From JANMMJ01 sp964543235 (GTDB lineage: Bacteria; Pseudomonadota; Alphaproteobacteria; Rhizobiales; Aestuariivirgaceae), in NCBI GenBank assembly GCA_964543235.1, contig CAZIXE010000031.1:1-43827 (forward strand): a stretch of 43,827 bases of DNA. The letters are read 5' to 3'. Each line of letters starts with the position of its first letter. The stretch's first letter is position 1. This document shows, piece after piece, positions 32,648-40,951 of this stretch. The notes under the pieces were generated by a model that was not told the origin of the DNA, did no database searches, and saw nothing but the letters and a program-made list of their open reading frames with translations. Both the position numbers and the translations under genes were made by a program.

Positions 32648-33178
32648 ATGCGACATGTCCATCGTCTTTTGCTGCTGATCGCGTGTCTCTTGCCCCCGGT
32701 ACAAGCACCCACCGCCGAGCCTGCCTACGACTGTGGGAAGGCCGAAGCCGCGGCCGAGAAACTGATCTGCGAGGATGCCGAACTGGCACGGCTCGACCGG
32801 GAAATGCAGCGGCTCTTCGGCCTGGCTGCAGGAGCCGGCCTGCCGGAGTCCGCGCTCAAGGATCTGCGGGCCCATCAGCGCGGCTGGATCAAGGGCCGCA
32901 ACGAGTGCTGGAAGGCGGCCGATCTCCGCCACTGCATTCTTGGCGCCTATGCGCTGCGTGTCCACGCATTGCGGCGCGACTACCCGGCGGCCCGAAGCCG
33001 CGACGACGAAGGGATCAGCTTCGGCCCGGACCAGTTGACCTGTGACGGCTTCGCCGCGCCGATTGCCGTGACCTTCGTCAATGCCGGAACCGCGCTGGCC
33101 CTGCTCGCCTGGGCCAACGAGACCCTGCTGGTCAGCGATGTCCCCTCGGCCTCCGGCGCCAGATACGAGGGACCATAG
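32648..33178 (+). CDS. LprI/DUF1311 + MliC-like lysozyme inhibitor, cut by an in-frame TAG
   Basis: The 176-aa product has a signal peptide (to about residue 20), an LprI/DUF1311-like region (YDCGKAEAAAEKLICEDAELARLDREMQRL ... RAHQRGWIKGRNECW ... HCILGAYALRVHAL, with paired cysteines), then the first part of an MliC-type domain (TCDGFAAPIAVTFVNAG ... SDVPSASGARYEGP). Both families occur in exported inhibitors of lysozyme. A TAG at 33176-33178 stops the frame directly after GARYEGP, where MliC domains normally continue for about 30 more residues including a cysteine that pairs with the first. The missing part is still encoded in the same frame behind the stop. The ATG has GGAG at 32636-32640. 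As read, the protein is truncated. Confidence 0.75.
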   Translation: MRHVHRLLLLIACLLPPVQAPTAEPAYDCGKAEAAAEKLICEDAELARLDREMQRLFGLAAGAGLPESALKDLRAHQRGWIKGRNECWKAADLRHCILGAYALRVHALRRDYPAARSRDDEGISFGPDQLTCDGFAAPIAVTFVNAGTALALLAWANETLLVSDVPSASGARYEGP

Positions 33179-33277
33179 CAGGGCGGCACCGCCACGTTCT
33201 TGACCAAGGACAATGATGCGATGCTGATGCTGCCGGGGAGGCCAAACTACAGATGCAGGATTGAAGTGGTAAGGTAA
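33179..33277 (+). pseudogene. C-terminal remainder of the MliC-like domain behind the TAG
   Basis: The same frame continues open for 32 codons to a TAA at 33275-33277 and reads QGGTATFLTKDNDAMLMLPG then RPNYRCRIEVVR. This matches the end of MliC domains (a [F/W]xxKxxxAxLxLxG ... Y-x-C pattern) and supplies the second cysteine of the usual disulfide. There is no start codon with a ribosome-binding site, so it is not a separate gene. It marks a nonsense mutation, a sequence error, or stop-codon readthrough. Confidence 0.65.
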
Positions 33278-33308
33278 TCGCGAGGGGCTTCGCCGGGATC
33301 CTTGATGC

Positions 33309-33770
33309 CTAAAGCGCCGCTTTCCACGCCTTCTCCCATTGCGCGACAACGTCGTCCATTTCTTCCGCCCGATGGCGCGGGAGCCTGTCGTCGATCCTGA
33401 TCCATGGCCATTGCGTGTCCACGAAAGTGTGCACGATGGGCCGGACGTCCTGGGGACGGTCCAGCGAGCCGGGTGTGATATTCGTTGCCCACTGGTAGTC
33501 GGGGTGGGTCGAACGCCACACGATGCGCGATCCGCACTCGGGGCAGAAGCCGCGCTGACCCCACTCCGATGACGCATAGAATTTGGGTTCGGCGCCCGTG
33601 AACCTGAGTGTTCCTTCCTTGACGGGCACGCCGACTTCGAACGGCTCCCCGCTGCTCTTCTGGCATTGCGTGCAGTGGCAGTAATAGGCGTTCCCGAGCA
33701 GTGCTTCCGCCTCATAGCGGACTGCGCCGCAAAGACAGCCTCCAGTCACCTTGCTTGATTTGGCGGCCAT
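33309..33770 (-). CDS. GFA family protein (CENP-V/GFA zinc-binding domain)
   Basis: A 153-aa protein of the GFA (glutathione-dependent formaldehyde-activating-enzyme-like) family. The zinc-site cysteines are all present: C12 and C14 (GGCLCGAVRYE), C31, C33 and C36 (CHCTQCQKSSG), and C76 and C79 (GFCPECGSRIVW). Most family members have no tested activity and a formaldehyde role should not be assumed. It converges on the LprI-MliC-like gene and starts 21 bases downstream of the HAD gene's stop on the same strand. Confidence 0.9.
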   Translation of the reverse strand: MAAKSSKVTGGCLCGAVRYEAEALLGNAYYCHCTQCQKSSGEPFEVGVPVKEGTLRFTGAEPKFYASSEWGQRGFCPECGSRIVWRSTHPDYQWATNITPGSLDRPQDVRPIVHTFVDTQWPWIRIDDRLPRHRAEEMDDVVAQWEKAWKAAL

Positions 33771-33791
33771 GAGTTGACCAAACTCCCTGAT

Positions 33792-34472
33792 TTACCGGCG
33801 CCCGCCGATCTCGTCGATGTGCTTCAGCATGTCGAGGGGGTCTTCGTAGACGCGGTAGGCGCCCGCCCGTTCCAGTTCCTCCATGCCGTAGCCCCCCGAG
33901 AGGAGGCCGACACCCAATGCCCTGGCGCGCCTGGCCGCCAGCATGTCCCAGATCGAATCGCCCACCACGCAGGAGGTCTCGATGTCGACGCCGAGCTTCT
34001 GGGCCGCCGCCAGGAAGAGATCGGGATCGGGCTTGGCGTAGCGAACGAGATCGCGGGTCACGACCGGCACCTTGTCCATGTCGACGCCCAGCATCGTGAG
34101 CACCGGCCCCGCGGTTTCGATGCGGCCCGACGTGGCGATGGCCCAGGGGATACCGTTCTCGGTGAGAAAGCTGAGCAACTCGCGGGCGCCGGGCAGGGCG
34201 CGCGTGAGATGCGAGCGGCTGTTATAGTGCTTGCGATGACCGGCCCGGAGCCGCTCCAGCCGTGCCTCGTTGAGTTCGGTGCCGGTCTCGCGCGCCAGCG
34301 CCTTGGTGAAGAGACCGCCTGACATGCCGATCTTGCGGTGCAGTCGCCACACCGATACCTCGATGCCCTCTTCCTGCAATGCGTCGTGCCAGGCCAGCAC
34401 ATGATCGTACACGCTGTCCACCAGCGTGCCGTCGAGATCGAAGAGAAAGGCGGTCTGTTGGCGGTCAGCCAT
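33792..34472 (-). CDS. HAD family hydrolase (phosphoglycolate phosphatase-like)
   Basis: A 226-aa HAD phosphatase. Motif I is FDLDGTLVDS with nucleophile D12 and acid/base D14; motif II is the threonine/serine of AIATSGR; K in YAKPDPDLF is motif III; VVGDSIWDMLAARRA holds the Mg-binding aspartates. The cap is of the alpha-helical C1 type between motifs I and II. Substrates of such enzymes cannot be told from sequence; candidates are phosphoglycolate or sugar phosphates. The ATG at 34472 was preferred to an in-frame start 35 codons upstream inside the glycosylase gene. It overlaps that gene by 8 bases. Confidence 0.9.
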   Translation of the reverse strand: MADRQQTAFLFDLDGTLVDSVYDHVLAWHDALQEEGIEVSVWRLHRKIGMSGGLFTKALARETGTELNEARLERLRAGHRKHYNSRSHLTRALPGARELLSFLTENGIPWAIATSGRIETAGPVLTMLGVDMDKVPVVTRDLVRYAKPDPDLFLAAAQKLGVDIETSCVVGDSIWDMLAARRARALGVGLLSGGYGMEELERAGAYRVYEDPLDMLKHIDEIGGRR

Positions 34473-35247
34473 CGGGGAATCCCTTGTCGAGTGCAAGTCT
34501 GAGTGAAACGAGATCGCGCCAGGCGAGCCGCTTCTGGGCAGGCTGGCGCAGCAGATAGGCCGGATGCAGCGTTGCAAGCAAGGGAATGTTGCGCCCCTCC
34601 ACCTCGACCGTGAACCACCGCCCGCGCAGCTTGAGGATGCCGTCCTTCTGACCGGTCAGGCGCTGTGTCGGCGTCGCCCCGAGACAGACGATTGCCTTGG
34701 GCTTCTGGATGGCGATGGTGCGCTTCAGGAATGGCAGGCACATCAGCGTTTCCTGCTCGGTCGGCGTGCGGTTGCCGGGCGGCCGCCAGAAGATGACATT
34801 GGTGATGAACGCCGAATTGTCCGGCCGCTCGCCCTGCCGCGACAGGCCGATCGCCGCCAGCATCTTGTCGAGCAATTGCCCGGAACGGCCGACGAACGGC
34901 TTGCCCTGGAGGTCTTCGTCGCGTCCCGGCGCTTCGCCCACCAGCATCACGTGTGCCTCCGGGTTGCCGTCGGCGAAGCAGAGCTGTGTGGCTGTCTTCC
35001 TGAGCGGGCAGGCATCGAAACCGTTGAGCGCCGCGGCAATATCGGCGAGCGTCGCACAGCCGGCAGCCATAGTACCTGCATCGCCCGGCGCTTCACTACG
35101 CGGCGCTTGCGCCGGCACGACTGGCGCCGGCGCGGCAAGACGGTTCACCGGCACTTCGCCGACCACCTCATCGGCACCCATTTCGGCGAGCCAGGCCAGG
35201 GCCTGTGTCGCCGCTTCCGGCGTCATGTCTTTGCGCTTTCCCAACAT
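34465..35247 (-). CDS. Uracil-DNA glycosylase, family-4-like, with incomplete Fe-S cysteine set
   Basis: A 260-aa glycosylase that removes uracil from DNA. Motif I GEAPGRDED (104-112) and motif II TLHPAYLLR (about 226-234) are those of family 4 UDGs, and NRTPTEQE follows the usual pattern. The first ~65 residues are a linker rich in Ala, Pro and Val. In family 4 a 4Fe-4S cluster is bound by CxxC, a Cys before RPPxNR and a Cys about 16 residues later. Here C80 and C170 are kept, but F77 and W154 stand where the other two are expected. The cluster may be absent or differently bound. The gene overlaps the HAD gene by 8 bases. Confidence 0.88.
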   Translation of the reverse strand: MLGKRKDMTPEAATQALAWLAEMGADEVVGEVPVNRLAAPAPVVPAQAPRSEAPGDAGTMAAGCATLADIAAALNGFDACPLRKTATQLCFADGNPEAHVMLVGEAPGRDEDLQGKPFVGRSGQLLDKMLAAIGLSRQGERPDNSAFITNVIFWRPPGNRTPTEQETLMCLPFLKRTIAIQKPKAIVCLGATPTQRLTGQKDGILKLRGRWFTVEVEGRNIPLLATLHPAYLLRQPAQKRLAWRDLVSLRLALDKGFPDG

Positions 35248-35261
35248 GTCGGAAACGATCG

Positions 35262-35290
35262 CTTGTGCGTTGCGGGACGGTTACTATAAC
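35262..35290 (+). promoter_or_regulatory. Predicted promoter of the ETF-QO gene
   Basis: TATAAC at 35285-35290 is a good -10 box; CTTGTG (35262-35267) at 17 bp, or TTGTGC at 16 bp, is a weaker -35. The leader to the GTG at 35331 would be about 35 nt, with GGGAGG at 35318-35323. Confidence 0.45.
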
Positions 35291-35330
35291 AGGCGCCATT
35301 TGAACTGACAGCCCCGCGGGAGGTTCGATC

Positions 35331-36980
35331 GTGGAAGAGATTCAGCGTGAAGCGATGGAATATGACGTCGTGATCGTTGGCGCCGGCCCTGCGGGGCTTG
35401 CCGCCGCCATCCGCCTCAAGCAGCTCTCGCCCGACACCACCGTCTGCGTGCTGGAGAAAGGCTCCGAAGTGGGCGCGCATATTCTCTCCGGCGCCGTCAT
35501 CGATCCGGTCGCCCTCAACGAACTGATTCCGGACTGGAAGGAAAAGGGAGCCCCGCTCAACACGCCCGTCACCGAGGACCGCTTCTACGTGCTGGGCCCC
35601 AAGGGTGCCATGCGACTGCCCAATGCCCTGATGCCGCCGCTCATGAACAACCATGGCAACTATGCCGTCTCGCTCGGCAATGTCTGCCGCTGGCTGGGCC
35701 AGCAGGCCGAGGCTCTGGGAGTCGAAATCTACCCGGGCTTTGCCTGTTCCGAGGTTCTCTACCGCGAGGACGGATCGGTGCGCGGTGTGGTGGCCGGTGT
35801 TTTCGGCATCGCCAAGGATGGCAGCCGCAAGCCCGACTTCCAGCCGGGCATGGAGCTTCTCGGCAAGTATGTTCTGATTGCCGAGGGGGTACGCGGCTCG
35901 CTCGCCAAGGAGATCATCGCCAGGTTCAATCTGTCGGAAGGCCGCGAACCGCAGAAATTCGGCCTCGGCATGAAGGAACTCTGGGAAGTTGCGCCGGATG
36001 TCCACCGGCCGGGTCAGGTCACCCACACCATGGGCTGGCCGCTCGGCACGCGGACGGGTGGCGGTTCGTTCATGTATCACCTCGAGGACAATCTCGTCTC
36101 GATCGGCTTTGTCGTGCATCTCAACTACGACAATCCCTATCTGTTTCCCTACATGGAATTCCAGCGCTTCAAGCACCATCCGCTGATCGAGCCGGTGCTG
36201 AGGGGAGGCCGCCGCATCGCCTATGGCGCCCGGGCCATCACCGAGGGTGGCTTCCAGTCAGTGCCAAAGCTGGGCTTTCCCGGTGGCGCGCTCATCGGCT
36301 GTTCCGCAGGTTTCGTCAACGTGCCGCGCATCAAGGGTTCACACAATGCCATGAAGACCGGCATGCTGGCGGCCGAAGCCGTCCATGACGCACTCGGCGA
36401 AGGCCGAAGCGGCGATCTCGGCGCCGATTACCAGCCGGCCTATGAGCGCTCCTGGGTTTATGAGGACCTGCGGCGGGTGCGCAACGTCAAGCCCATGTGG
36501 TCGAAGCTGGGCCTGGTCGGCGGCCTGGCGCTGGGCGGCCTCGACATGTGGCTGAACCAGCTGTTGGGCAGCGGTCTCGGCACCTGGAAGCACGGCAAGC
36601 CCGATCACGCATCGCTGAAGCCGGCCAAGGACTGCACGCCCATCGACTATCCCAAGCCTGACGGCGTGATCTCCTTCGACCGCCTGACCAATGTTGCCTT
36701 CTCCGCGACCAACCATGAAGAGGACGAGAAGGTCCATCTCCAGCTCAAGGACCCCGCCATACCGATTGCAGTCAATCTGCCGACCTGGGCCGAACCCGCC
36801 CAGCGCTACTGTCCGGCCGGCGTCTATGAGGTCGTGGAGGAGGAAGGCAAGGGGCCGCGCTTCCAGATCAACCACCAGAACTGCGTGCACTGCAAGACCT
36901 GCGACATCAAGGATCCCTCGCAGAACATCAACTGGGTGGTGCCGCAGGGCGGCGAGGGGCCCAACTACCCCAACATGTAG
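35331..36980 (+). CDS. Electron transfer flavoprotein-ubiquinone oxidoreductase
   Basis: A 549-aa FAD and 4Fe-4S enzyme that takes electrons from ETF (fed by acyl-CoA and amino-acid dehydrogenases) and reduces ubiquinone at the inner membrane. The FAD-binding Rossmann motif VVIVGAGPAGLAAAIRL is near the N-terminus; a second dinucleotide motif GALIGCSAGFVNVPRIKGSHNAMKTGMLAAE is in the middle. The C-terminal domain has the cluster cysteines CPAGVYEV and NCVHCKTCDIKDPSQNINW. The start is a GTG with GGGAGG 7 bases before it. It is first in a run with the TPR protein and ispE. The 5' region is shared with the divergent glycosylase gene. Confidence 0.95.
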   Translation: MEEIQREAMEYDVVIVGAGPAGLAAAIRLKQLSPDTTVCVLEKGSEVGAHILSGAVIDPVALNELIPDWKEKGAPLNTPVTEDRFYVLGPKGAMRLPNALMPPLMNNHGNYAVSLGNVCRWLGQQAEALGVEIYPGFACSEVLYREDGSVRGVVAGVFGIAKDGSRKPDFQPGMELLGKYVLIAEGVRGSLAKEIIARFNLSEGREPQKFGLGMKELWEVAPDVHRPGQVTHTMGWPLGTRTGGGSFMYHLEDNLVSIGFVVHLNYDNPYLFPYMEFQRFKHHPLIEPVLRGGRRIAYGARAITEGGFQSVPKLGFPGGALIGCSAGFVNVPRIKGSHNAMKTGMLAAEAVHDALGEGRSGDLGADYQPAYERSWVYEDLRRVRNVKPMWSKLGLVGGLALGGLDMWLNQLLGSGLGTWKHGKPDHASLKPAKDCTPIDYPKPDGVISFDRLTNVAFSATNHEEDEKVHLQLKDPAIPIAVNLPTWAEPAQRYCPAGVYEVVEEEGKGPRFQINHQNCVHCKTCDIKDPSQNINWVVPQGGEGPNYPNM

Positions 36981-37089
36981 CCCCAGCCCGGTAATTCACT
37001 TGCGGTAACCAAGAAAAAACCTCATTTCTTGAGAATGAAGGCTGGCCCCGCGGGGCGGCACCGCCTCATGGCGGAGAAACCGGAAGGAC

Positions 37090-38823
37090 ATGCAGCATCT
37101 CGTCAAACTTGCGACGGCGGTACTCACCCTCGGCGCCCTGACTTTCAGCGCCCCGGCCCGGGCCGGTGTCGAAGACATCCGCTACGGACTCGAATCCCTT
37201 TCCGGCGACTATCTGGCCGGCCGCTTTGCCGGCAAGCTTCGCGACATGGATGTCGCCGCACGCTACTTCAACCGCGCCCTGGTCGACGATCCTGACAACC
37301 CGGTGCTGATCGAACGCGCCTTCGTGCTCGACCTTTCGGCCGGGAATATCAAGAATGCCGAGGAGTTTGCCGTCCGTGTTCTCGGTTTCAACAGCCAGCA
37401 CCGCATGGCGCGCCTTGCGCTGGGCCTGCGCGACCTGCGCGCCGGCCTGTACCGCGAGTCCCGCGAGCACTTCAAGAAATCCGCCTACACGCCGGTGGGC
37501 GAATTGACGTCGGCGCTGTTGACCGCCTGGAGCTTCGCCGCCGAGAAGCAGTTTCCCGAGGCGATGAAGGCACTCGACACGCTGGATGCCAACGACAGCT
37601 TCGCCAATTTCAAGTCGTTCCATGGCGCCCTGATCGCCGACTTCCTCGACCAGCCGTTGCGCGCTGAGCCGCTCTACAAGCAGTCGCATGAGCAGGTGGG
37701 CAACTCGCTCCGCGTCGTCCAGGCCTACGGCAACTTCCTGCAGCGGCAGGGCCGCATCGAAGACGCCCGCCAGCTCTACCGGAATTTCCTCGCCACTTCG
37801 GACCGCAACCCGGTGATCACTGCCGCCCTCAACGGGCTCATTGCCGGTCAGACGCCGCGCCGCTTCGTCGACAGCGCCGCGCAGGGCACCGCCGAAGCCA
37901 TGTTCTCCCTGGCCAGCGCCCTGGCCGACGACCAGGGTCTGGAAGTCGCCCTGATCTATGCGCAGCTTGCGCTTTCGATGAAGCCGGATTTCGACGTGGC
38001 GATGACACTGCTGGGCGACATCTACGAGGACATGAACCAGCATGAGAAGGCGATCGCCGCCTACGGCGCCGTACCGCCGAGCTCGACCCTCTATACCAAC
38101 GCCCAGATCGAGATCGCGGTGAGCCGCCAGCGCCTCGAAGAGCCTGCCGCGGCAAAAAGCCAGCTGCATGCCATCCTGGCCAAGGAGCCGCGCAACTACG
38201 ATGCCTGGGTGACGCTCGGCAACATCCACCGCAACAACGAGGAGTTCAAGGAAGCGGCCGACGCCTATAGCAAGGCGCTCGAACTCGTGGCGGTCGCAAC
38301 CCGCGAGCACTGGAACACTTACTATTACCGCGGCATCGCCTATGAGCGCATCAAGTCATGGGACAAGGCCGAGGCCGATTTCCGCAAGGCGCTGTCGCTC
38401 GAGCCCGACCAGCCCATGGTGCTGAACTATCTCGGCTATTCCCTGATCGAAAAGAAGATCAACCTGCCGGAAGCGATGGAGATGGTGCGCAAGGCCGTCG
38501 AACTGCGGCCCAATGACGGATACATCGTCGACAGCCTCGGCTGGGCCTATTATCAGCTGGGCGATTACGAGGAGGCCGTGAAGCATCTCGAACGCGCCGT
38601 CGAGCTGAAACCTGCCGATCCGACCATCGCCGCCCATCTCGGCGACGCCTACTGGCGTGTCGGAAGGCGTCTCGAGGCCCGCTTCCAGTGGCAGCACGCC
38701 AAGGACAACAAACCCGAGCCCGACCAGCTCGCCGAGATCGAGAAGAAACTGGTCGATGGCTTGCCCGATGAAGCGCCCGTGAAGCCGGCCGAGAACGAAG
38801 TCGAGCCGGAAAAGAAGGGTTGA
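37090..38823 (+). CDS. Exported tetratricopeptide-repeat protein
   Basis: A 577-aa protein with a signal peptide (to about residue 25, SAPARA) followed almost wholly by TPR-type helical repeats. The clearest repeats are in the C-terminal half (DAWVTLGNIHRNNEEFKEAADAYSKALEL, YYYRGIAYERIKSWDKAEADFRKALSLEP, VDSLGWAYYQLGDYEEAVKHLERAVELKP). The C-terminus is acidic and proline-containing. TPR proteins are scaffolds; the partner is unknown. The same gene lies between ETF-QO and ispE in many Hyphomicrobiales. GGAAGGA precedes the ATG. The ispE TTG start overlaps its stop. Confidence 0.88.
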   Translation: MQHLVKLATAVLTLGALTFSAPARAGVEDIRYGLESLSGDYLAGRFAGKLRDMDVAARYFNRALVDDPDNPVLIERAFVLDLSAGNIKNAEEFAVRVLGFNSQHRMARLALGLRDLRAGLYRESREHFKKSAYTPVGELTSALLTAWSFAAEKQFPEAMKALDTLDANDSFANFKSFHGALIADFLDQPLRAEPLYKQSHEQVGNSLRVVQAYGNFLQRQGRIEDARQLYRNFLATSDRNPVITAALNGLIAGQTPRRFVDSAAQGTAEAMFSLASALADDQGLEVALIYAQLALSMKPDFDVAMTLLGDIYEDMNQHEKAIAAYGAVPPSSTLYTNAQIEIAVSRQRLEEPAAAKSQLHAILAKEPRNYDAWVTLGNIHRNNEEFKEAADAYSKALELVAVATREHWNTYYYRGIAYERIKSWDKAEADFRKALSLEPDQPMVLNYLGYSLIEKKINLPEAMEMVRKAVELRPNDGYIVDSLGWAYYQLGDYEEAVKHLERAVELKPADPTIAAHLGDAYWRVGRRLEARFQWQHAKDNKPEPDQLAEIEKKLVDGLPDEAPVKPAENEVEPEKKG

Positions 38824-39650
38824 TCGTCACCGAGACGGCACGCGCCAAGGTCAATCTGGCGCTGCATGTGCTGGGCCGCCGCAGCGACGGTTACCACGAG
38901 CTCGATTCGCTGGTTGCCTTTGCGGATATCGGCGATGTTCTGCGCTTTGCGCCCGCCGAGCATTTCCAGCTGGTGATTGACGGCCCGTTCGCGCCCGGCC
39001 TCGACACCGGCGAATCGAACCTCGTGCTCAAGGCCGCGCGGGCGTTTGAACGGCAATGGCCCCAGCTGACTGTGCCGGCCACGATCCGGCTGACCAAGAA
39101 TCTCCCCGTTGCTTCCGGAATCGGTGGCGGCTCGGCCGACGCCGCGGCGACGCTGCGCGGATTGCTGCGCCTGTCGGGCGCCGTCCCTGACCCGGGCGAA
39201 CTCGATCGCCTGGCTCTCGGCATCGGCGCCGATGTGCCGGTCTGCCTCCGCCAGACCGCCTGCCGCATGCGCGGCATCGGCGATTCGATCAGTCTACTGA
39301 CGGATTTCCCAGGCTATCCCGCCCTTCTGGTCACTCCCGGCGAACCGGTTGCGACCGCCGCGGTGTTCCAGCGTCTGGGCCTGGAACCCGGGCAGTCTCA
39401 CGCCGCCGCCATCGTCGATGCCGACGGTTTTGCGGGGTGGCGCAATGACCTGGAGCCCGCCGCCCTGGCGCTGGCTCCGGTCATCGCTGACGTGCTGGAC
39501 CGCCTGCGCCGCAGCCGGGGCATCCGGCATGCCGCAATGTCGGGTTCCGGCGCGACCTGTTACGGCCTGTTCGGCTCGCGCCAGGAGGCTGCCCGGGCAG
39601 CACAGGACCTTCCGGCCGCCTGGTGGCATGCCGTTGTCGAACTCGCCTGA
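38820..39650 (+). CDS. ispE: 4-diphosphocytidyl-2-C-methyl-D-erythritol kinase
   Basis: A 276-aa GHMP kinase of the MEP pathway, phosphorylating CDP-methylerythritol. It opens ETARAKVNLALHVLGRRSDGYHELDSLVAF; the ATP loop is PVASGIGGGSADAAATLRGL with the conserved aspartate, and the third motif is AAMSGSGATCYGLF. The start is a TTG at 38820 overlapping the TPR stop (TTGA), with GAAGG in front; no ATG or GTG lies at a suitable place. Its pathway partner ispH lies 27 kb away in this window. Confidence 0.93.
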   Translation: MIVTETARAKVNLALHVLGRRSDGYHELDSLVAFADIGDVLRFAPAEHFQLVIDGPFAPGLDTGESNLVLKAARAFERQWPQLTVPATIRLTKNLPVASGIGGGSADAAATLRGLLRLSGAVPDPGELDRLALGIGADVPVCLRQTACRMRGIGDSISLLTDFPGYPALLVTPGEPVATAAVFQRLGLEPGQSHAAAIVDADGFAGWRNDLEPAALALAPVIADVLDRLRRSRGIRHAAMSGSGATCYGLFGSRQEAARAAQDLPAAWWHAVVELA

Positions 39651-39676
39651 CGGGTGGGCTGCCGCATTGACGCGGC

Positions 39677-40693
39677 TCAATAGGCCCGCGCCACGCAGAA
39701 ATCGACGGCCTCGAGCAGCGCCGCCTTGTGTTCGCTCTCCGGGAAGATAGCCAGCGCATCGCGCGCGATGTCGCCGTAATGGGTGGCGCGGTCGATCGTA
39801 TCGGCCACCGCGCCATGCCGCTCCATCAGCTTCTGGGCATAGGTGAGGTCATCCGGCGTCTGGTTGCCGTCCTCCAGCGTGCGCTTCCAGAAACTGCGTT
39901 CCTCCTTGCTGCCGCGCCGGTAGGACAGCACGACCGGAAGCGTGATCTTGCCCTCCCGGAAATCATCGCCGACGCTCTTGCCCATCTGTGCCTGCCGGCC
40001 GGAATAATCGAGCGCATCGTCAACCAGCTGAAATGCGATGCCGAGGTTCTTGCCGTAGGATTCGAGCGCCTCCTGCTCATCCCTGGGCCGCTGCGCGATG
40101 ACCGCGCCGACTTCCGCCGCCGCCGCAAACAGGGCCGCCGTCTTGGCGATGATGACCTCGAGATAGGCGTCCTCGGTCGTGGACGTATCATGCGCGGCCG
40201 CCAGCTGCAGCACTTCGCCCTCGGCGATCACCGCGGCGGCATGACTGAGAATGCGCAGGCAGTCGAGCGATCCTGTCTCCACCATCATCTTGAAGGCCTG
40301 GCCGAGCAGATAATCCCCGACCAGCACACTCGCCTGATTGCCCCAGATCTTGCGCGCCGCCGCCTTGCCGCGACGCAGGTCACTCTCGTCGACGACATCG
40401 TCATGCAGCAGCGTTGCGGTGTGCATGAATTCGACGGACGTCGCCAGATTGATGTGGTGCATGCCTTCATAGGCGCACATGCGTGCCGCTGCGACGGTCA
40501 GCATCGGCCGGATGCGCTTGCCGCCGGAGTTGATCAAATGCCCGGCAAGCTCGGGGATCATCTCGACATGCGACTGTGCCTTGGCCAGGACCTTCTTGTT
40601 GACCTCGCCCATGTCTGCATTGGTCAGCCGGATCAATGCGTCGAGCGACGGCTCTGGCGCCCCGCTGCTCTCAAAGGGTATGACGATGCCCAC
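39677..40693 (-). CDS. Polyprenyl diphosphate synthase (octaprenyl/decaprenyl type)
   Basis: A 338-aa trans-prenyltransferase that extends FPP with IPP units to make the ubiquinone side chain. The first aspartate-rich motif is D98-D99-VV-D102 (LLHDDVVDESDLRRG) and the second is D225-D226-AL-D229 (FQLVDDALDY); GGKRIRPML binds IPP. Length and motifs fit the IspB/decaprenyl group (ubiquinone-10 is usual in alphaproteobacteria), but chain length cannot be told directly. It converges on ispE (26 bases apart) and is divergent from the methyltransferase gene; the 258 bp between hold no further gene. Confidence 0.92.
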   Translation of the reverse strand: MGIVIPFESSGAPEPSLDALIRLTNADMGEVNKKVLAKAQSHVEMIPELAGHLINSGGKRIRPMLTVAAARMCAYEGMHHINLATSVEFMHTATLLHDDVVDESDLRRGKAAARKIWGNQASVLVGDYLLGQAFKMMVETGSLDCLRILSHAAAVIAEGEVLQLAAAHDTSTTEDAYLEVIIAKTAALFAAAAEVGAVIAQRPRDEQEALESYGKNLGIAFQLVDDALDYSGRQAQMGKSVGDDFREGKITLPVVLSYRRGSKEERSFWKRTLEDGNQTPDDLTYAQKLMERHGAVADTIDRATHYGDIARDALAIFPESEHKAALLEAVDFCVARAY

Positions 40694-40951
40694 CTGTCTG
40701 TCCGCCTCAACGAAATTGGTTTACTGGTTTAATGAAAGCGAGGTCCATTGTGAGCGTGGCGCGATGCCGCTCGCAACAACTATTCGTGAAGCACAAATAA
40801 TGGAAACCATGGTGCTTTTCCCCGCCCGGGCGCAAGCTGCATGGCAACCCGCGAAAAATGGAGCGGCAATAGCAGATGGCTTTTTCCTTAGGTCAAGATG
40901 CCCCGCCGTGGTAACGCATCGCTAACCATCCTCAGTTCATACTGAGAACTC

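Noticed and set aside
37010..37031. Hairpin CAAGAAA/TTTCTTG after the ETF-QO gene as a terminator
   Set aside because: A 7-bp AT-rich stem with an 8-nt loop and no T-run; too weak, and the TPR gene follows closely in the same direction.
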